A DNA stretch of 64,000 nucleotides from contig VXCM01001475.1 in assembly GCA_014773175.1 (NCBI GenBank), forward strand, positions 1 to 64,000, read 5' to 3'. Positions 50,300 to 62,879 of this stretch are shown here, piece after piece; the first letter of the stretch is position 1; the number at the start of each line of letters is the position of its first letter. Under the pieces are notes generated by a model. The model was given only the letters and a program-made list of their open reading frames with translations, was not told the origin of the DNA and did no database searches. The stretch comes from Lucifuga dentata (taxonomy: Eukaryota > Chordata > Actinopteri > Ophidiiformes > Bythitidae). A program made the position numbers and the translations under genes.

Positions 50300-50830
50300 G
50301 ACGCAGAACATGGAGACCACAGTCAGCGTGCCCTATTAGTGGTGGGCAGGAATGTAATAAGCGGGACCAAAACGCCTGGCATTAGTTTCTTCTGATGCAA
50401 CCCTTAGCTCGCCAGGCGCAACAGCACCTAGATACAGTAGATCTTCAGAGAAAAGAAAAATGGTCACATCTTTTTCAGTCAGACATATTCACAACACTCT
50501 CCTGACACCAATCTTTTCCACATGGATGGCCTAGGCCTATCAGTGTCCTATTTTCCTGAATCTGTTATTTCCATAATCCAGCGGGTGCCATTGCCAAGGG
50601 TTAATAGATGAGCCTGATTGTGTGAGATGGCAGGGCTTTGTAGCCCCTAACGAACAGTGTGTGGTCTGATGAATGACATTTGGGCTGCAACCACGTCACT
50701 TCTTCCATTAGCAAACCCTGTCCCAACTCCACCGTATTGAACCATGGCTTTCAGCTATTAGCCTGATGCATGACACAGTCAATTCCAGTTACACTTTAAT
50801 AAGTGAATATTTATCTTAGCCTGCTCTCAA
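50300..50830. promoter_or_regulatory. Candidate conserved noncoding element
   Basis: The longest repeat-free, compositionally balanced block in this part of the window. It contains ATTAG and TAATAG homeodomain-type cores, ACCACGTCAC (an E-box/CRE-like word at about 50690) and AGCTATTAGCCTGATGCATG (about 50753). No exon or promoter is evident. The call rests on texture and needs cross-species alignment. Confidence 0.22.
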
Positions 50831-50910
50831 AGAAGAAAAAAGGAAAAGGTTAGAAAAAATGAGGACAGAAGTACCAGAATCATTCTTATCTCCAGATGTG
50901 TGCACATGTG

Positions 50911-50914
<4 letters not shown>

Positions 50915-50961
<47 letters not shown>
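50915..50961. repeat. (TG)23 microsatellite
   Basis: Uninterrupted TG tract. Confidence 0.95.
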
Positions 50962-50963
<2 letters not shown>

Positions 50964-51520
50964 CTGTGTTTTGGTGTAGTTGTTCATTTTAATCTTTGTC
51001 ATTGAGTGCCTTTAGGATGGCTTAGGTGAATTCATCACCAGCAGCAAAGCTGGTGTGCTTAAATTTGGTTCTGCATTACCTACAGTATCAGTGTACTGTA
51101 CTGCGTTCTGAACCACACTAGCCTGTCATTTTAGTCCTTCAAGCAAAATTATCTTTGACATAACATTTAATTGTTGTTGTCAGATCTCCAACATTCCAAC
51201 AAAAATTAATGAATCGAGTGTTTTTCTGTTTTTATGGTGGTTATTTTTAAATACTGTACTATACAACGACTACTACATACTATTATACTAAAATACTATA
51301 CTATGCTCTACTATAAATAATCATGGGGAAAAGGCTTAAATGTTAGTGACAAATTTATACTTCACAACTGCTTGTCTTTACACCTGATAGAGATGCATAT
51401 GTATGAGGACATCTGCACATTATAAAAATTATGAGAGAGAGATAGAGAGAGAGAGAGATCTGTGTGACCAAGTGAAGCTGAGTGCCATTCTGGCAGGCTA
51501 TTAGTCATCAGGCTTTAGCC

Positions 51521-51557
51521 ACTCAACCCCTATCACCAGAGTAATCCATACTCTCAG
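51521..51557 (+). repeat. 37-bp dispersed direct repeat, copy 1
   Basis: Begins ACTCAACCCCTATCACCAGA and ends TACTCTCAG. It is identical to 52424-52460, 903 bp downstream. The flanks differ. Confidence 0.9.
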
Positions 51558-52324
51558 ATGGTACCTTACACATTTCAACACATGCACTATGCACAGACAC
51601 ATTAACACAAATGCACATCATACTCAATGGAAAATATAGCCATATACTTCAGATGACATGACATTTGACTTACATCAAGGTCAATCGAGGCTGACAGGTA
51701 AAAATATAAGTGAATGTTTCAGTTAATCAGTGCAGATATCAATCATGTCAGACAGGCCACAGTCCTCTCACCTGTCACCTCTTCAGCTTTAACACCATCA
51801 CCCACAGTTCACCTCAAACCCACTTAATGGTGGTTGAAAGGACAGACATTTGATCTATGTCATATTGGTAGTATTTACAGTGTATATGAATAGTGTCAAC
51901 ATCAACGCAATTAAGCAAAGTTTTATTTTTGACAAGCAATTTACAGTTTGAACATGACGTAGGAAGCTTCTTTGTTTGTCATATTTTTGAAATATGATCC
52001 CATTCAAGTATTCACCACTTACAGAAGGATTATCATAAATGTTGTGGAACTCTCAGAGTAGCTTGGAAATAGAGAACCAATCATTTCCTTCTTCATTGAG
52101 CCACAGGGGACTAGTTTGGAGTTAATTGCAGTGAATCCAATTTTTTAATTAAAATGAACATCATGACGATCTGACTGGATTGGGATTTGTTATTGCTATT
52201 TCCTCTCTCCCCCTTCTCATTTTCTCTCCCCTGCAGGACAGCTTGAAAGAGTCCTGTTGTTTTATTTTAATTGGGGCAGTGATGTAATTGGCCTACTCCA
52301 TGCTGGTCTGTTCAGTTTAGATCC

Positions 52325-52325
52325 T

Positions 52326-52365
<40 letters not shown>

Positions 52366-52399
52366 TGTGTGTGTGTGTGTGTGTGTGTCTGTGTGTGTT
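52325..52399. repeat. (GT)n microsatellite with two TCT interruptions
   Basis: About 75 bp of GT, with GTCTGT breaks at about 52365 and 52389. A short CACACACAGACACAC stretch 10 bp further on is complementary to it and could fold back. Confidence 0.95.
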
Positions 52400-52423
52400 G
52401 TAGGAACCAACACACACAGACAC

Positions 52424-52478
52424 ACTCAACCCCTATCACCAGAGTAATCCATACTCTCAGAGTAATCCATACTCTCAG
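52424..52478 (+). repeat. 37-bp dispersed repeat, copy 2, with its last 18 bp tandemly doubled
   Basis: 52424-52460 matches 51521-51557 exactly. The final 18 bp, AGTAATCCATACTCTCAG (52443-52460), are repeated once more at 52461-52478, which copy 1 lacks. Confidence 0.9.
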
Positions 52479-52998
52479 TCTTTGGTGGAAGCAAAAAGTC
52501 ACACATCAACAGGGATCTCCACTTCACATTCCACTGGTCATCACATGGACTCCCAAAAACTCAGTAAACCTCCATCCTTCTGCAATCCTAACATCTGGAT
52601 CATAAACTTCCTGGCTGCAACCCCTGAAGAGATCTTTAAATGCTGAGGTGCTCTGTTGATCATCCTGCCATCATCATCTGGGCCATCCTGTCTGTGGAGT
52701 AATTTGCATTTGTTTGAAGATGTGAGTTGCAGATGATTAACTGAGAAGAAGCCAGGATGGAAAGCTACCCCTCTGTTCAGTGCAACTCCCTTATCACCTA
52801 CAAGCAATGAAACTCAGACCATCTGAATGAACTCAAAGAAATGAAGAACTGACCAGCTTTATGCCTTCCAACAAGCATATGCCATATGCCAACGTGCATC
52901 CCCGACCGGACCCTGTATCTTCAGAACGGACTTAAAGTCCCTTCAGAATAAAAGAAAACGACTTATAGAGACACCCAGAAGCCAGGAGCATGGCTCCT

Positions 52999-52999
<1 letters not shown>

Positions 53000-53046
<47 letters not shown>
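53000..53046. repeat. (TC)23 microsatellite
   Basis: Uninterrupted TC tract. Confidence 0.95.
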
Positions 53047-53048
<2 letters not shown>

Positions 53049-53329
53049 TCACGAAGACTTTTATCAAATGCACCATCTCACCCAAAGAGTGTGTCTACAT
53101 GTATTTACCTGCACCCATTTTCCTGTTTTGATTGTGAGCATGCTTTATATTTTGAGGAATTATATTAATAATTTAGAAATTAACACTCACATTTAATTTT
53201 AGTAATTATTAGATTTAAGCATGTCCTGTTTGGTGTTTTTAAGTTTGCCTTTTTTATCAGCAAAATTTTGATGTAAAGCAATTCCTGTGAGAATGTATCA
53301 TATTAAAGTTAGGAGACTTTAATATCTTA

Positions 53330-53876
53330 AAAGAGACACAGTTAAGGCTGTAAGTCAGGCTGTAAGTCAGGGCCATGAGCACAGGAATATGTAAATTGAG
53401 TGAGGAGCGCTCATTTTGAAACTTTGGGATTGGTTGGGTCCCCTGGGGGCTGGCTACATTTAAACTGTTTAAAAGACAATACCTGAATAGCGTCTAAGAG
53501 TTTGCTTGGTTACTGATCCAAGCCTTATACCCTGTCCATTCTGACTGATTCCGCTCCATCTCATCGCTGTTACTCCAGCTCGATCGCCACTACACCTCCT
53601 TGCAGACCAGCGCATCTCAAGAAGTTCACACCAGCGCTCCAGCCTCTGCACGCAAGTATAGCACCTCCTCAACAGCTAAACCTGGTGCCTTAAAATAATC
53701 GGACTACCAAAATCCAAATTCCCCCAAAGCTTAAACGCATACCAAACTCTTTGCTCTTCTGGTAATGGTCTTTTTGATGCATATAGGTCAGTCAACTCTG
53801 ATTTCCAACATTCTGTCAATGTTCTGGTCATTTCATTCTCCGTTACTCATCAGACTCTGTGTGTGTATGTTGTGTG

Positions 53877-53924
<48 letters not shown>

Positions 53925-54297
53925 CCTACCATTTACACATGTATTTTGTCTGTTTCATTGTCTTAGATTTTTGTGTTGTGTGTCGTAGTTGTAGTTTAGC
54001 TAAATAAAGACTTGTGTGAATTTAAAGTGAAGTTGTCCTGTGGTTTCATGTCACGCATTTAGTCCCTAAACTTGCAAGATCTTTTGTTACCTCGCTTTAA
54101 AACAGTTTGTTTTCTGTCATTGTCTCTGAAACTCTCCTGTCTGATCACCAGGAGGTTTCCCTCCCAGAACTGATAAATAAACTTGTGTCATTTATATCAC
54201 TGGACAAATAGATTGATCAAGTATTAATTGCTAATTCAGTAACATTCCCCAACAGACAAACACTGTATTTCCCTTCTTTTGAGCTAATTTCTATACA
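53330..54297 (+). mobile_element. Possible retroviral-type LTR (left end uncertain)
   Basis: Promoter-like text GGGATTGGTTGGG (an inverted CCAAT) precedes a TTTAAA/TTTAAAAG region at about 53457-53474. A less AT-rich transcribed-looking segment follows (53480-53690). Poly(A) signals AATAAA occur at 54003-54008 and 54176-54181, each followed by a TTGTGT-type downstream word. The segment ends TATACA (54292-54297), four bases before a TGGTGGAGAACCC that could be a primer-binding site. A (GT)n tract lies inside. No gag, pol or env follows. The alternative is a promoter and first exon of an unknown gene. Confidence 0.35.
53872..53922. repeat. (TG)n microsatellite
   Basis: About 25 TG units preceded by a GTGTGTATGTTGTGTGCA-like degenerate part. 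Confidence 0.95.
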
Positions 54298-54301
54298 TTT
54301 T

Positions 54302-54314
54302 TGGTGGAGAACCC
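54302..54314 (+). other. Possible retroviral primer-binding site
   Basis: TGGTGGAGAACCC starts with the obligatory TGG that pairs with a tRNA 3' CCA, and lies four bases after a CA-ending LTR-like segment. I cannot name the matching tRNA. The internal region expected downstream is not recognisable. Confidence 0.3.
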
Positions 54315-54889
54315 AACAAATTCCTATAGTGTGCATGAATGTGTGCATGCTTGTGTGTTTGCATATGCAGAGGTATAAAGTGTTAGATGTCTTAGAAAAT
54401 AAAATAAAAAAATACTGAAGTGAAAACTGATCTTACTCATAGATTAAAAAGACAATGCTAAACATGTGTATAGAGCATGAAGTATCCATGGGAAGTGGCA
54501 GTTAAACAGCAACAACCAGAGGAACATATAGACAACAAAATTATATAGTATGCATATGGAATAAAAGAAATAAAGGGATCCAGAATTTAAGATTAATGTA
54601 AACTATGAAAGTAAAAAAGAAAGTAATGGAGAGAAGTCAGTACAAAGAAAGGAAGATGTGTTGATGATGTCATTGCCTTTTGTGTAGGCATGTATTCCAT
54701 TCAGGTAACATTTCAACACCCTGTGAACATCACTCACAGAAATTATTTCTATGCAAATTCACTGGTGGTGAACAGAAAGCAAGGGGACGGGGTGGGTGTT
54801 ATGGGGGAGAGGCTGAAGTGTGTACCTGGAAAAAAAATGCAACCTGCAAATGAAATCTAAATATACACTTTGAAAAATCGATTCTTCAT

Positions 54890-55330
54890 GCGTTGGGCTT
54901 AGGGTGCAGACCTTGCAGTGGTAGCATGGTGATCGGTGATAAATATTCATGTATTATTGCCTCTCCAAATGACTGTGCTTTTAAAAATCAGAGGTCAGGA
55001 GAGGAGAGGTTATGCCACTTTAAGAACAGAGACAACACCCTAATTATTTAAAGGCTGTTTTCTCTCTCGCTTCTTAGTGAAAGGGGGAGAAGGTATAATA
55101 GTGTCAATATGACATTTATCGGCCTACCCTCGCAGTGACAATGTCCTGATTTGTGAATTCTGTGCAGGCAGAGATAGCATAGCTTTGAACACAGACTCCC
55201 ACATGTCTAATAATATCTCTGTAATTAGCATATGCTTTGATTATAAAGGTCACTAGCTCGGCCTAAAGGAACATTATATGAAGTGTACCAGGGGAGTCTT
55301 GTTTAACAGTCTATTTCCATCCCCTTTAAT
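54890..55330. promoter_or_regulatory. Candidate conserved noncoding element
   Basis: Repeat-free block carrying CTAATTATTTAAA (about 55040), GTAATTAGCATATGC (about 55221, a POU/homeodomain-like word) and AAAGGTCA (about 55246, a nuclear-receptor half-site with the 5' extension monomeric receptors favour). The clustering is suggestive only. Confidence 0.25.
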
Positions 55331-57618
55331 CTGCATTCAATGGTTTAACATGCCATATCTCCTTATGTCGAGTCAGTGAACATACTGTAAGACACCGCAA
55401 ACCCAAGGGAAAAGTTACTGTACAAGATTCTTTGCATCTATAACTGCATGAAGAAAAGGTGTATCTAGGAAAATGTGGGACTTGTAAAGTTACACTTAAG
55501 CTTTTTTTGGTCAGATGTATGTGGAAATAAACGGAACAAAGCACTACAGAATATTAATCTTCCAAGAAAAGCTGCATATGTTTACTCTGTGGACACTTCC
55601 AAGGATCTGCATAATTCTCTGGAAATATCCAGAGATGTATATAATGTGCTTACACATACCTTAAAAAGTTTAAGTCACAGACATGAACTAAATATAATAA
55701 AGATAAAAACAAAGATGATCAAAAAATACATTAAAGAAGTATAAATGTACACATTACTTTGTGTAAGTATAATGTGCTTTTATGCACAAAATATTTTGCA
55801 TGTCACAGCCATTTGTGTGAGCATGTACCATACACCAAAAATTAAAAATATCTATGAACTCTCACTGATCTCTCAACAAAGATCACAAAGACATCCTCAT
55901 TTGAAAAAAGTAAGTCCATTAGTTTTACCTTAAATTGAGAATTATAAAAAGAGTTTTTTTTTTTTGTTTGTTTGTTTTAAACTCAGGTGTGAGAATAATG
56001 AATTTGTTATAGTGTGATCATTTTAATCAGGCTTTACTATCATGTTCTTATAATGGCACATGCTCTGTACATGTCTTGAAATGGAGGATTAAAATTTTTT
56101 TTTTTTCAGGTCGATGCAACAAAGATAAAACACAGAAGAATGAGACGCTCTGAACAAAGCTCATTTTGTTTACAGATCAGTGAAGTACAGCATTCACTGC
56201 CTATAGATGGTGCTCTGCTTGAGCTGGTGGGCTATTTTAAGTCTCCCCTTGCAAATACACTAACAAACAGAAAGGGGAGTCCCCAGGGGAGACCACTGTA
56301 AACAAGTGGGTATGATTCACTGAGTGCAATCCCACTTTTTGTTTTATAGAAAATATGCTCCTTTCATCTGAGACAAACAAGTAGCTAAAACAGCGCCTAC
56401 ACTCACACAGCCTGCGTTAATTATCACATTCATTTACAAGGTTTAATCTGTGTGCAAACTGAAAATACAACAAACAAACAAAAGGCAGAGCAGGAGTTTT
56501 CTGTTGTTTTGTTTGTTTGTACAGTGCAGCATTTAGTAGTGAACTCTTATCTGTAGAAAATTGGTCTGCACAACAATGTTCCGGTTTTGCCTTCTTCCAT
56601 CAGCTCTACAGAGGATATTTCTGGCTTAATGATGTAGGTTACAAAGAATTTATTAAAATATCTGGGTTATGAATATTTCAAATTAAAAGAGTAAAATGGG
56701 TTTTTGTTTGCTTTGTTTTTGTTTTTTGTCTAAGATATTCATATTTTAGGTCAAGCAAACCTGATGCCAACAACTGATCAAACATTTAAATTGTGTTTTC
56801 TTGGTCAGCAGAGACTTGAAATTAAATAAAAGTGACTTTTTCTTTAAAGTTATCACTGAACAGCATTACTTTGTGTCAATATGCTGACATACAACTGAGA
56901 CAACTAAAACCATCCGAGCCAAATTTAAGTGCAGGAAGTGCTGTTTTCTGTAAGGGCCCACTGTTACCTACAGTACCAAGTCTGGTCACCTGAGCTCTTT
57001 TCATTTATTATCAAAGCACACAGCACATTCGAACCTGGGGGAAATATGATGCCTGACAGCTCCTGTGTCCAGCCAGAAAAACTAGCTGAAGTTTCACAAT
57101 TATTGGTGAACAGGCGAAAACTAAATAAATAAATAAATCAAAATCTCTCCTACGCATCAACACGCAACCCGACACCTGCTAGACTGTATAGATTGCTCTG
57201 CGGTTGCGGTCGACAAGGTAGCTGAAGATATGGGAGGGTTTGACCATCAGAATGAAAATATTCAGTCATCTGTAATATTCCACCACACAGTCATTATTAA
57301 ACCCAAGATAAATCCCCTTCTTCAAACATTTTCACTTAATGAATTACATTAAACTCATTTGAGGGGGTCTCTAAAACAACTCAAAAAAACATATTTTCAT
57401 CTTTTTTTTAATGGTGGAAGCACTGGACATGGAATTTCTGTGATCCATTGCTTTCATTTGCACTACATTTGCACTACAAGAACACATGTGATATTTGCAA
57501 TTTCAGATTCAGTATTTTGGAACAGTGCCACAATAAAAGCCAGCAGAGAAGTAATATAGAAATAAAATTGCATGCTTTTACAGAAAGGTCTGTAGTTCAT
57601 CTCTTTTATTCAGAAATT

Positions 57619-57670
57619 ATCTATATCTATATCTATCTATCTATAGATAGACAGATATATATATATATAA
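57619..57670. repeat. (TATC)n and (TA)n simple repeat
   Basis: Imperfect CTATAT/CTAT units run into a (TATA) tract. An ATCTATAGAT palindrome sits near its middle. Confidence 0.85.
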
Positions 57671-59400
57671 ACAAGCCATGGTAACACAAAGACATATGAT
57701 AAAGAGTATTTTTACGCCTGCTATGACAGGGCCAAGGATGTGCAGGTTTGTTATCTCCATAGGCTTTGATCAAACTGCAGTAAGAGAAGATGAAAAGGTT
57801 CAGATAGAAACATCTCCACATCTGGAGGGAAATCCCTTTTACCCATACAAAGAGACAGGAAGGAGAACTAGATGAGCAGAGCAGGACTCAGACACATATG
57901 ACACAACATTTCAAACAAACTGGCATGACCTTACAACCTCCTTACTAGAAAGAACAACAGGGCATGGTGACAGAAATAGCTCATAAAGGCCTTCTTTTAG
58001 TTTTCAGAGTTGATAATCTGCCATAAAGTGGATAAATGACAGAACTGTACAGCTTATAAAGAAAACTTGTTATCCTCATGACATATCCTTTTGCAAGACA
58101 CGTGATGAATGCTTGAGCCCCCAATTCTTATCTCTATGCAAGCGGGGAAATAAAACCAAATTCAAGTGTTTCTAACAGTTCCAAAAATATTATACAATTA
58201 TACATTATCTATTATGCACTGACTGTGGCAACATTTGTCATTTAATCAGTGTAATCATTTTGTAATTTGGCTATTTTTCCTTCCTTTTACACTCATATAT
58301 GCACAACAATAGACTGTTATAAACCCAGTTGTGCATTTGAAAGAGTGAAAATAGTTAATGCCTCACATTAAGAATAAAGCCAACATAGCAGTAAAAGTAT
58401 TTCTAGGTCTATCTCTCTCCCCCCCCACCAAAAAAAAAAAAAAAAAAAAAAAATGTATTCATTTATTTGTTTAATCAAATATGGGTAATTAAGATGATAC
58501 AACCTGATGGTTACAAGCTGTAACAATACAGATGTGTGATGAAGAATGCTTTACTACTGCTGTGACAAAAGCAAGGAAGTTCTGTATTTATGAAAAATGA
58601 GCAATGTGCAACAAATTATAACAAAGAGAGTACAATAAAGAATGCTTTTATTAATCCTTAAAAAATGTGTCGTGATCTGTTTGCATGAGAATTTGATGGT
58701 AAATTCCTCATGGTGAAGTTTCTACAGCTAAACCCTAAAAACCATGTTTTTAACCTTTTTATTACACTGGAAGCTTGGGAACACACAAACCCACAGACAA
58801 GCAGCTCACACTCAGGGTTTCATTATCCTAACTAGCCCCCTCCTGTGTTAGTTTAGACAGGGAGAGGAGAATCTCTGACACATCTGACAACTGCACTCTG
58901 AATTTAACAGATATTACAGATGACCTCTCCACAGCACATAACCCTTCTTCCTCAATACCACACACATTTCCTGAGTTTAAAGAAAGAATCTTTCTTTTGT
59001 AGTTATGAAGGAAAAAAGGAAAATGTCTCCACCCCAATATGCTGCTCTCCCCCTTTTCACCCACATGTGAATAGCAATTAATTTAATTCTATTTTTTTCT
59101 TGCCTGGGTTTTCTGAAGACTTTTGTGTAACAGGGGCTGGGGGAGGAGTGACGCATCTAATCTAGCACAGCTTCATATGTCTTTGGGTGGAAGGCTTATG
59201 AAATGAGAGGAAGAGGAATCTTTATCAGTCTGAAACTAGTGCTTCTCCCTGCTCCATCCACGAAGAGTAAGGAGCGATTCCATTATAGAGAGGGAGCCTT
59301 CAAAGGGGGCAACACAGCCAGAGGACACCTTGGGAGGAAGGAGAGGACCAAGCTGAAGAACAGGATGGATCTTTGCTGAAACAGCACTCTGCCGAGAGAC

Positions 59401-59404
<4 letters not shown>

Positions 59405-59440
<36 letters not shown>
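59405..59440. repeat. (GA)18 microsatellite
   Basis: Uninterrupted AG/GA tract following ACAGACAG. Confidence 0.95.
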
Positions 59441-59441
<1 letters not shown>

Positions 59442-61079
59442 ACAATCAGGCAGCATTTGCACGGGGTCTGCACAATTACCTCCCAAATAAAGGTCATTTT
59501 TTACATCACTCTACACCTGCACATGCAGAAGGGAAAATGGATTGTAGTTATTCTAAAGGTACTTAGAAAGTGCAATGTATGTATCACATACTATATATAA
59601 ATTTATAAGCAGAATAGCATTGTAGAACACTGAGTAGAGAACATGCTTGTTAAATTGTGTAATGTTGAATCGAAATATAAACAGAAGGGTCCCCACTGCA
59701 AAAGTCCAAAACACAGCAGTCAAACATACCATCACTCTCAAAGAGTGAATTTATTAATGTTTTCTGACACTGTTACATGTTCGTTCAAGTCAGCAATCTT
59801 CAGAAAAGACAGCTGTATATCAAGCTCTAACACTATACAGCCATAAATAAATAAATAGAACTTATCAATGTGTGATTTATATGAAAGAATAGTATACAGC
59901 TCACCATCTTACTACACAGGAAGGGAAGTCATTCTTCTTCCATTTTCTGCACTTTCCTTGAACTTGTAGCTGATGGTCACAGATGGTGGCCTTTACATTC
60001 TTTAAATGTCTCTGCTGTTGTACAGGTCTGTGAGAAGCCTGACACGTGATCAACAAGTAGACTTGATGACTACAGGCTCTCTTTATCCAGATGACACAGA
60101 CCTGAGACCCTTGATATTCTGATGCTATTAAGTGCCACGTTCTGTTGAAAGCAAGATTGTAACTATGAGTTTGCTGGAAAGGCAGATCAGAATTTCCCCA
60201 GTGTATAAGTACATTAAATGGCCAACATGTAGTGCCACACACATACACAAGATCAAATATGGAGTTCTCTCTTTCGTAATATTATCTTCCTTTTTATAGT
60301 ATTTCTTATAAATTTGGACATTCTATAAGAAGGACTGTTGTATGACTTTAGATTTCACAGATGATGGGACAGTGGACAATATAAAGCCCAAATGAAAAAG
60401 CTGTCCTGCAATTTTTGCTCAGTGGCCACAGTTGGAATTGCAGATTATGGCTCACCCTGGAACTCAAAATTTATACCATTCACAGAAGAAAATTTCAGCA
60501 AAATTTAGACAGAACCCACAGTGTTTTGATCTCCAGAACCTGACCCTCTTAACTGATGACTCTGTGCACTATTGTACGACAAAGAGTAGATATGGGTTTT
60601 ACTTATAGCCTCTGACAGGGATACAATTGATCGGATGCACCTGCACCATTCGTAAACAAGAGCCACCAAACTCTGTGTGTATTGCTGAATTTACCAAGTT
60701 CACTTGGGGGGAAGGGGGAGGGGGTCTACTGTGTGTCTACAGGGGTTCTAAAGTTACTGAGGACTGGCCTTGTGGTTTAAATGATCTGGCCCTGTGGAAA
60801 TGTAGAATTTTACTCATGGCAGTAATTGTATCTCACAGCTGGAATGAGAGAGCAGAGGCAACAGAATGCAACATACAGAGAAGACAGTATCTTATACTTA
60901 GTCAAGGAGATAATGATAGGAGAAATAACCTGACTAAAGACTACACAACAAAACCATTTTCTGATTAACTGAATCTGAACCTCCTGTGTACATTGAAAAT
61001 ACTTATATTATTTTTGATATGATCTGATAAGATAAAGATGTTGTCCTTTCAACACTAAAGCTCTGCATAGCTACTGGTA

Positions 61080-61108
61080 AAAAAAAAAAAAAANAAAAAA
61101 AAAAAAAA
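61080..61108. repeat. Poly-A run with an N
   Basis: A homopolymer on both sides of the N at 61094; true length unknown. Confidence 0.9.
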
Positions 61109-61467
61109 GTCTAAAGTTCACAACTAATTTAACTAGTAAACAAACAATACATTATATTTAATCCAAAAATTCTTCCACCCTTCTCCTGAATAACAGCATT
61201 TGGCATCCAGTCAGCATTTGAATTTATAATGAAAGTCAAATTTGTATTGTGCTTACATATCGCTGAGTGCTGCTTTTGAGTCAAATCCAGAATGTGGCTC
61301 ACTCAAAACTTCAAGGGTGGTGTAGATGTTCAATGCTAACAAAATAATCAATGTTATCTATGAAATTGTGCTCAAATGTCACCAGCAAGTACAGTACTAT
61401 TTCACTTTAGCATATGGAGAGAGAGATGGATGAAAAACACCTCTGTGCAAACATACATTGTGGAAAG

Positions 61468-61521
61468 CGTGTGTGTGTGTGTGTGTGTGTGTGCGTGCGT
61501 GCGTACATGTGTGTGTGTGTG
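61468..61521. repeat. (GT)n microsatellite with GCGTGCGTGCGTAC core
   Basis: A TG repeat with an internal run of GTGC units. It alternates purine and pyrimidine almost throughout, like the tract at 6728. Confidence 0.9.
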
Positions 61522-61615
61522 TTGGGGGGAGGGTGTTCATATGCAGCAACTTCCATGAGCTCAAGGCAATGTAGAAGTATGTTAAGGTGTAATTCCTCTA
61601 ATTACCACTATATGC

Positions 61616-61905
61616 TACACTGAAAAAAATGCTACTTGGAATTTATCTAATTTTTATATGTCAAGTGGTTGCATGAAATAAATTTATTTAGATTTGTCTA
61701 TATATTTTTAAGTTGACTGTATTTAATATTTATAAGTAATTTCAGTGAAATTAAATTTGTAGTTTTAGCTAAAACAAAATTGAGTACATTTCACTTAAAT
61801 TTCCATAGTCATTCCAAATAGACCTGTGTTGAGTAAACTTAAACACATTTACTAAGTTTGACTCAGGATTTTTGAGTAAATATAGTTCAATCCAGTGGTG
61901 TAATA
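61616..61905 (+). repeat. AT-rich MITE-like repeat
   Basis: It opens with TACACTGAAAAAAATG and continues with AT-rich text (GGAATTTATCTAA, GTGGTTGCATGAAATAAATT) of the kind seen in abundant fish MITEs. The 5' terminus is similar to the element at 1-316 (minus). The right end is not defined; a GACTCAGGATTTTTGAGTAA segment near 61860-61880 may belong to it. No coding capacity. Confidence 0.45.
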
Positions 61906-61926
61906 ACTAAATATTAAAATTAAGTG

Positions 61927-62141
61927 TTTTTTTTTTTATTTTATTTTTTTAACCTTTATTTTATTCAGGGGTAGTTTACTGAGCATTAAATGCTCTTTTG
62001 CAGGAACTCCCTGCTCACAGACTCACATCATTCACACCTGGTGCCCAGGTACAACCACACACTCCACAAGCCAGATTTCCCCTGCCAATCCAAGGATTGA
62101 ACCGGCGAGCTTCTCTAACCTTTAGACCACCACTGCCCATT
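61927..62141 (-). mobile_element. tRNA-derived SINE
   Basis: Read on the minus strand, the head at about 62141 gives GGGCAGTGGTGGTCTAAAGG. It holds an RNA polymerase III A box TGGTCTAAAGG (plus 62119-62129) and a B box GGTTCAATCC (plus 62094-62103), spaced as in a tRNA. The body runs through CTTGTGGAGTGTGTGG and GAGCAGGGAGTTCC to an A-rich tail, seen on plus as the T-rich stretch 61927-61951. The head resembles the GTGGCCTAGAGGTTAGA-type fish SINEs, but I do not assign a named family. B-box position 6 (A in place of the consensus G) suggests decay. Confidence 0.75.
62119..62129 (-). promoter_or_regulatory. Pol III internal promoter A box of the SINE
   Basis: Reverse complement TGGTCTAAAGG fits the TRGYNNANNNG consensus. 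The B box GGTTCAATCC follows at 62094-62103. Confidence 0.7.
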
Positions 62142-62542
62142 TAAAAAATTTAAGGTTATACAAGCTGCTAGAATTTCAATGTAACTCACATTCAAAATAA
62201 TGAAAACAGGTAAAAGGTATTTGTTGAGTTTATGTCGATAAAGAGAAACAGCACTAATACAGAAACTTTTGTCTCATAATTGAAGGCTACATACAATTTC
62301 TTTCTTAAACAATGTGTGCAGCTATTTCGTTAATGGCCTTCAAAAACGAAATCATAAAACTTTACATAAAATCAGAACCCCTCACAACTTAATAAGCTGC
62401 ACAAACACTAATACAAACACATACCTGAGTGCAGGAAATGTAACATAAGTGAGAGACCAAACATAATAAAATCAAGAAACAATGGTCTCCTTTGCTAAAA
62501 CTGGACATACAGTGCTCTCCTTCAACTGGCAAAATGGACTGT

Positions 62543-62567
62543 GGGGGGGGGGGGNGGGGGGGGGGGG
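62543..62567. repeat. Poly-G run with an N
   Basis: G homopolymer on both sides of the N at 62555. Such runs are typical sequencing and assembly break points. Confidence 0.9.
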
Positions 62568-62879
62568 AGAAAATCTTTATTGTTTATCCTCTTGATCTTT
62601 CATTCAAAATATTAACATTAATATCACCTTGAAACATAAATGAAAGGAAAAAATATTCTTATCATGAAAGAATTTTTGATTGCATCTGACTTTCTCACCC
62701 CAAGACTGAACTAATGCCTATAATTCTCCAGCTGTGATGCTTGGAGAATCTTTGTCCACTCAAACCATCATCCTCACTGTGCGTGGGATCAATATACACA
62801 CGTCCTGTTTCAGGAGTGTTGAGAAAAATATTTGGCTCGTGATAAGAATTTCTTTTTCTATGCATTTCCATGTGTATAA

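Larger units (their letters stand above)
46546..53329. other. Noncoding stretch; no supportable gene
   Basis: Mostly unique sequence. It holds a poly-T with an N at 48576, (TG)n at 50915-50961 and 52325-52399, (CT)n at 53000-53046, and a dispersed 37-bp duplication (51521 and 52424). 50300-50830 is the most enhancer-like block: non-repetitive and balanced, with CGCCTGGCATTAG, GCGGGTGCC and GGGTTAATAGATGAGCC-type text, but unverified. All frames are short and unrecognised. Confidence 0.45.
54315..61615. other. Noncoding stretch; no supportable gene
   Basis: Unique AT-rich DNA. It has (GA)n at 59405-59440, a TATC/TA-rich segment at 57619-57670, poly-A runs near 58430-58453 and 61080-61108 (N at 61094), and (GT)n at 61468-61521. 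54890-55330 is a repeat-free block with CTAATTATTTAAA, TAATTAGCATATGC and AAAGGTCA words, and may be conserved noncoding sequence. All frames are short and unrecognised. Confidence 0.45.
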
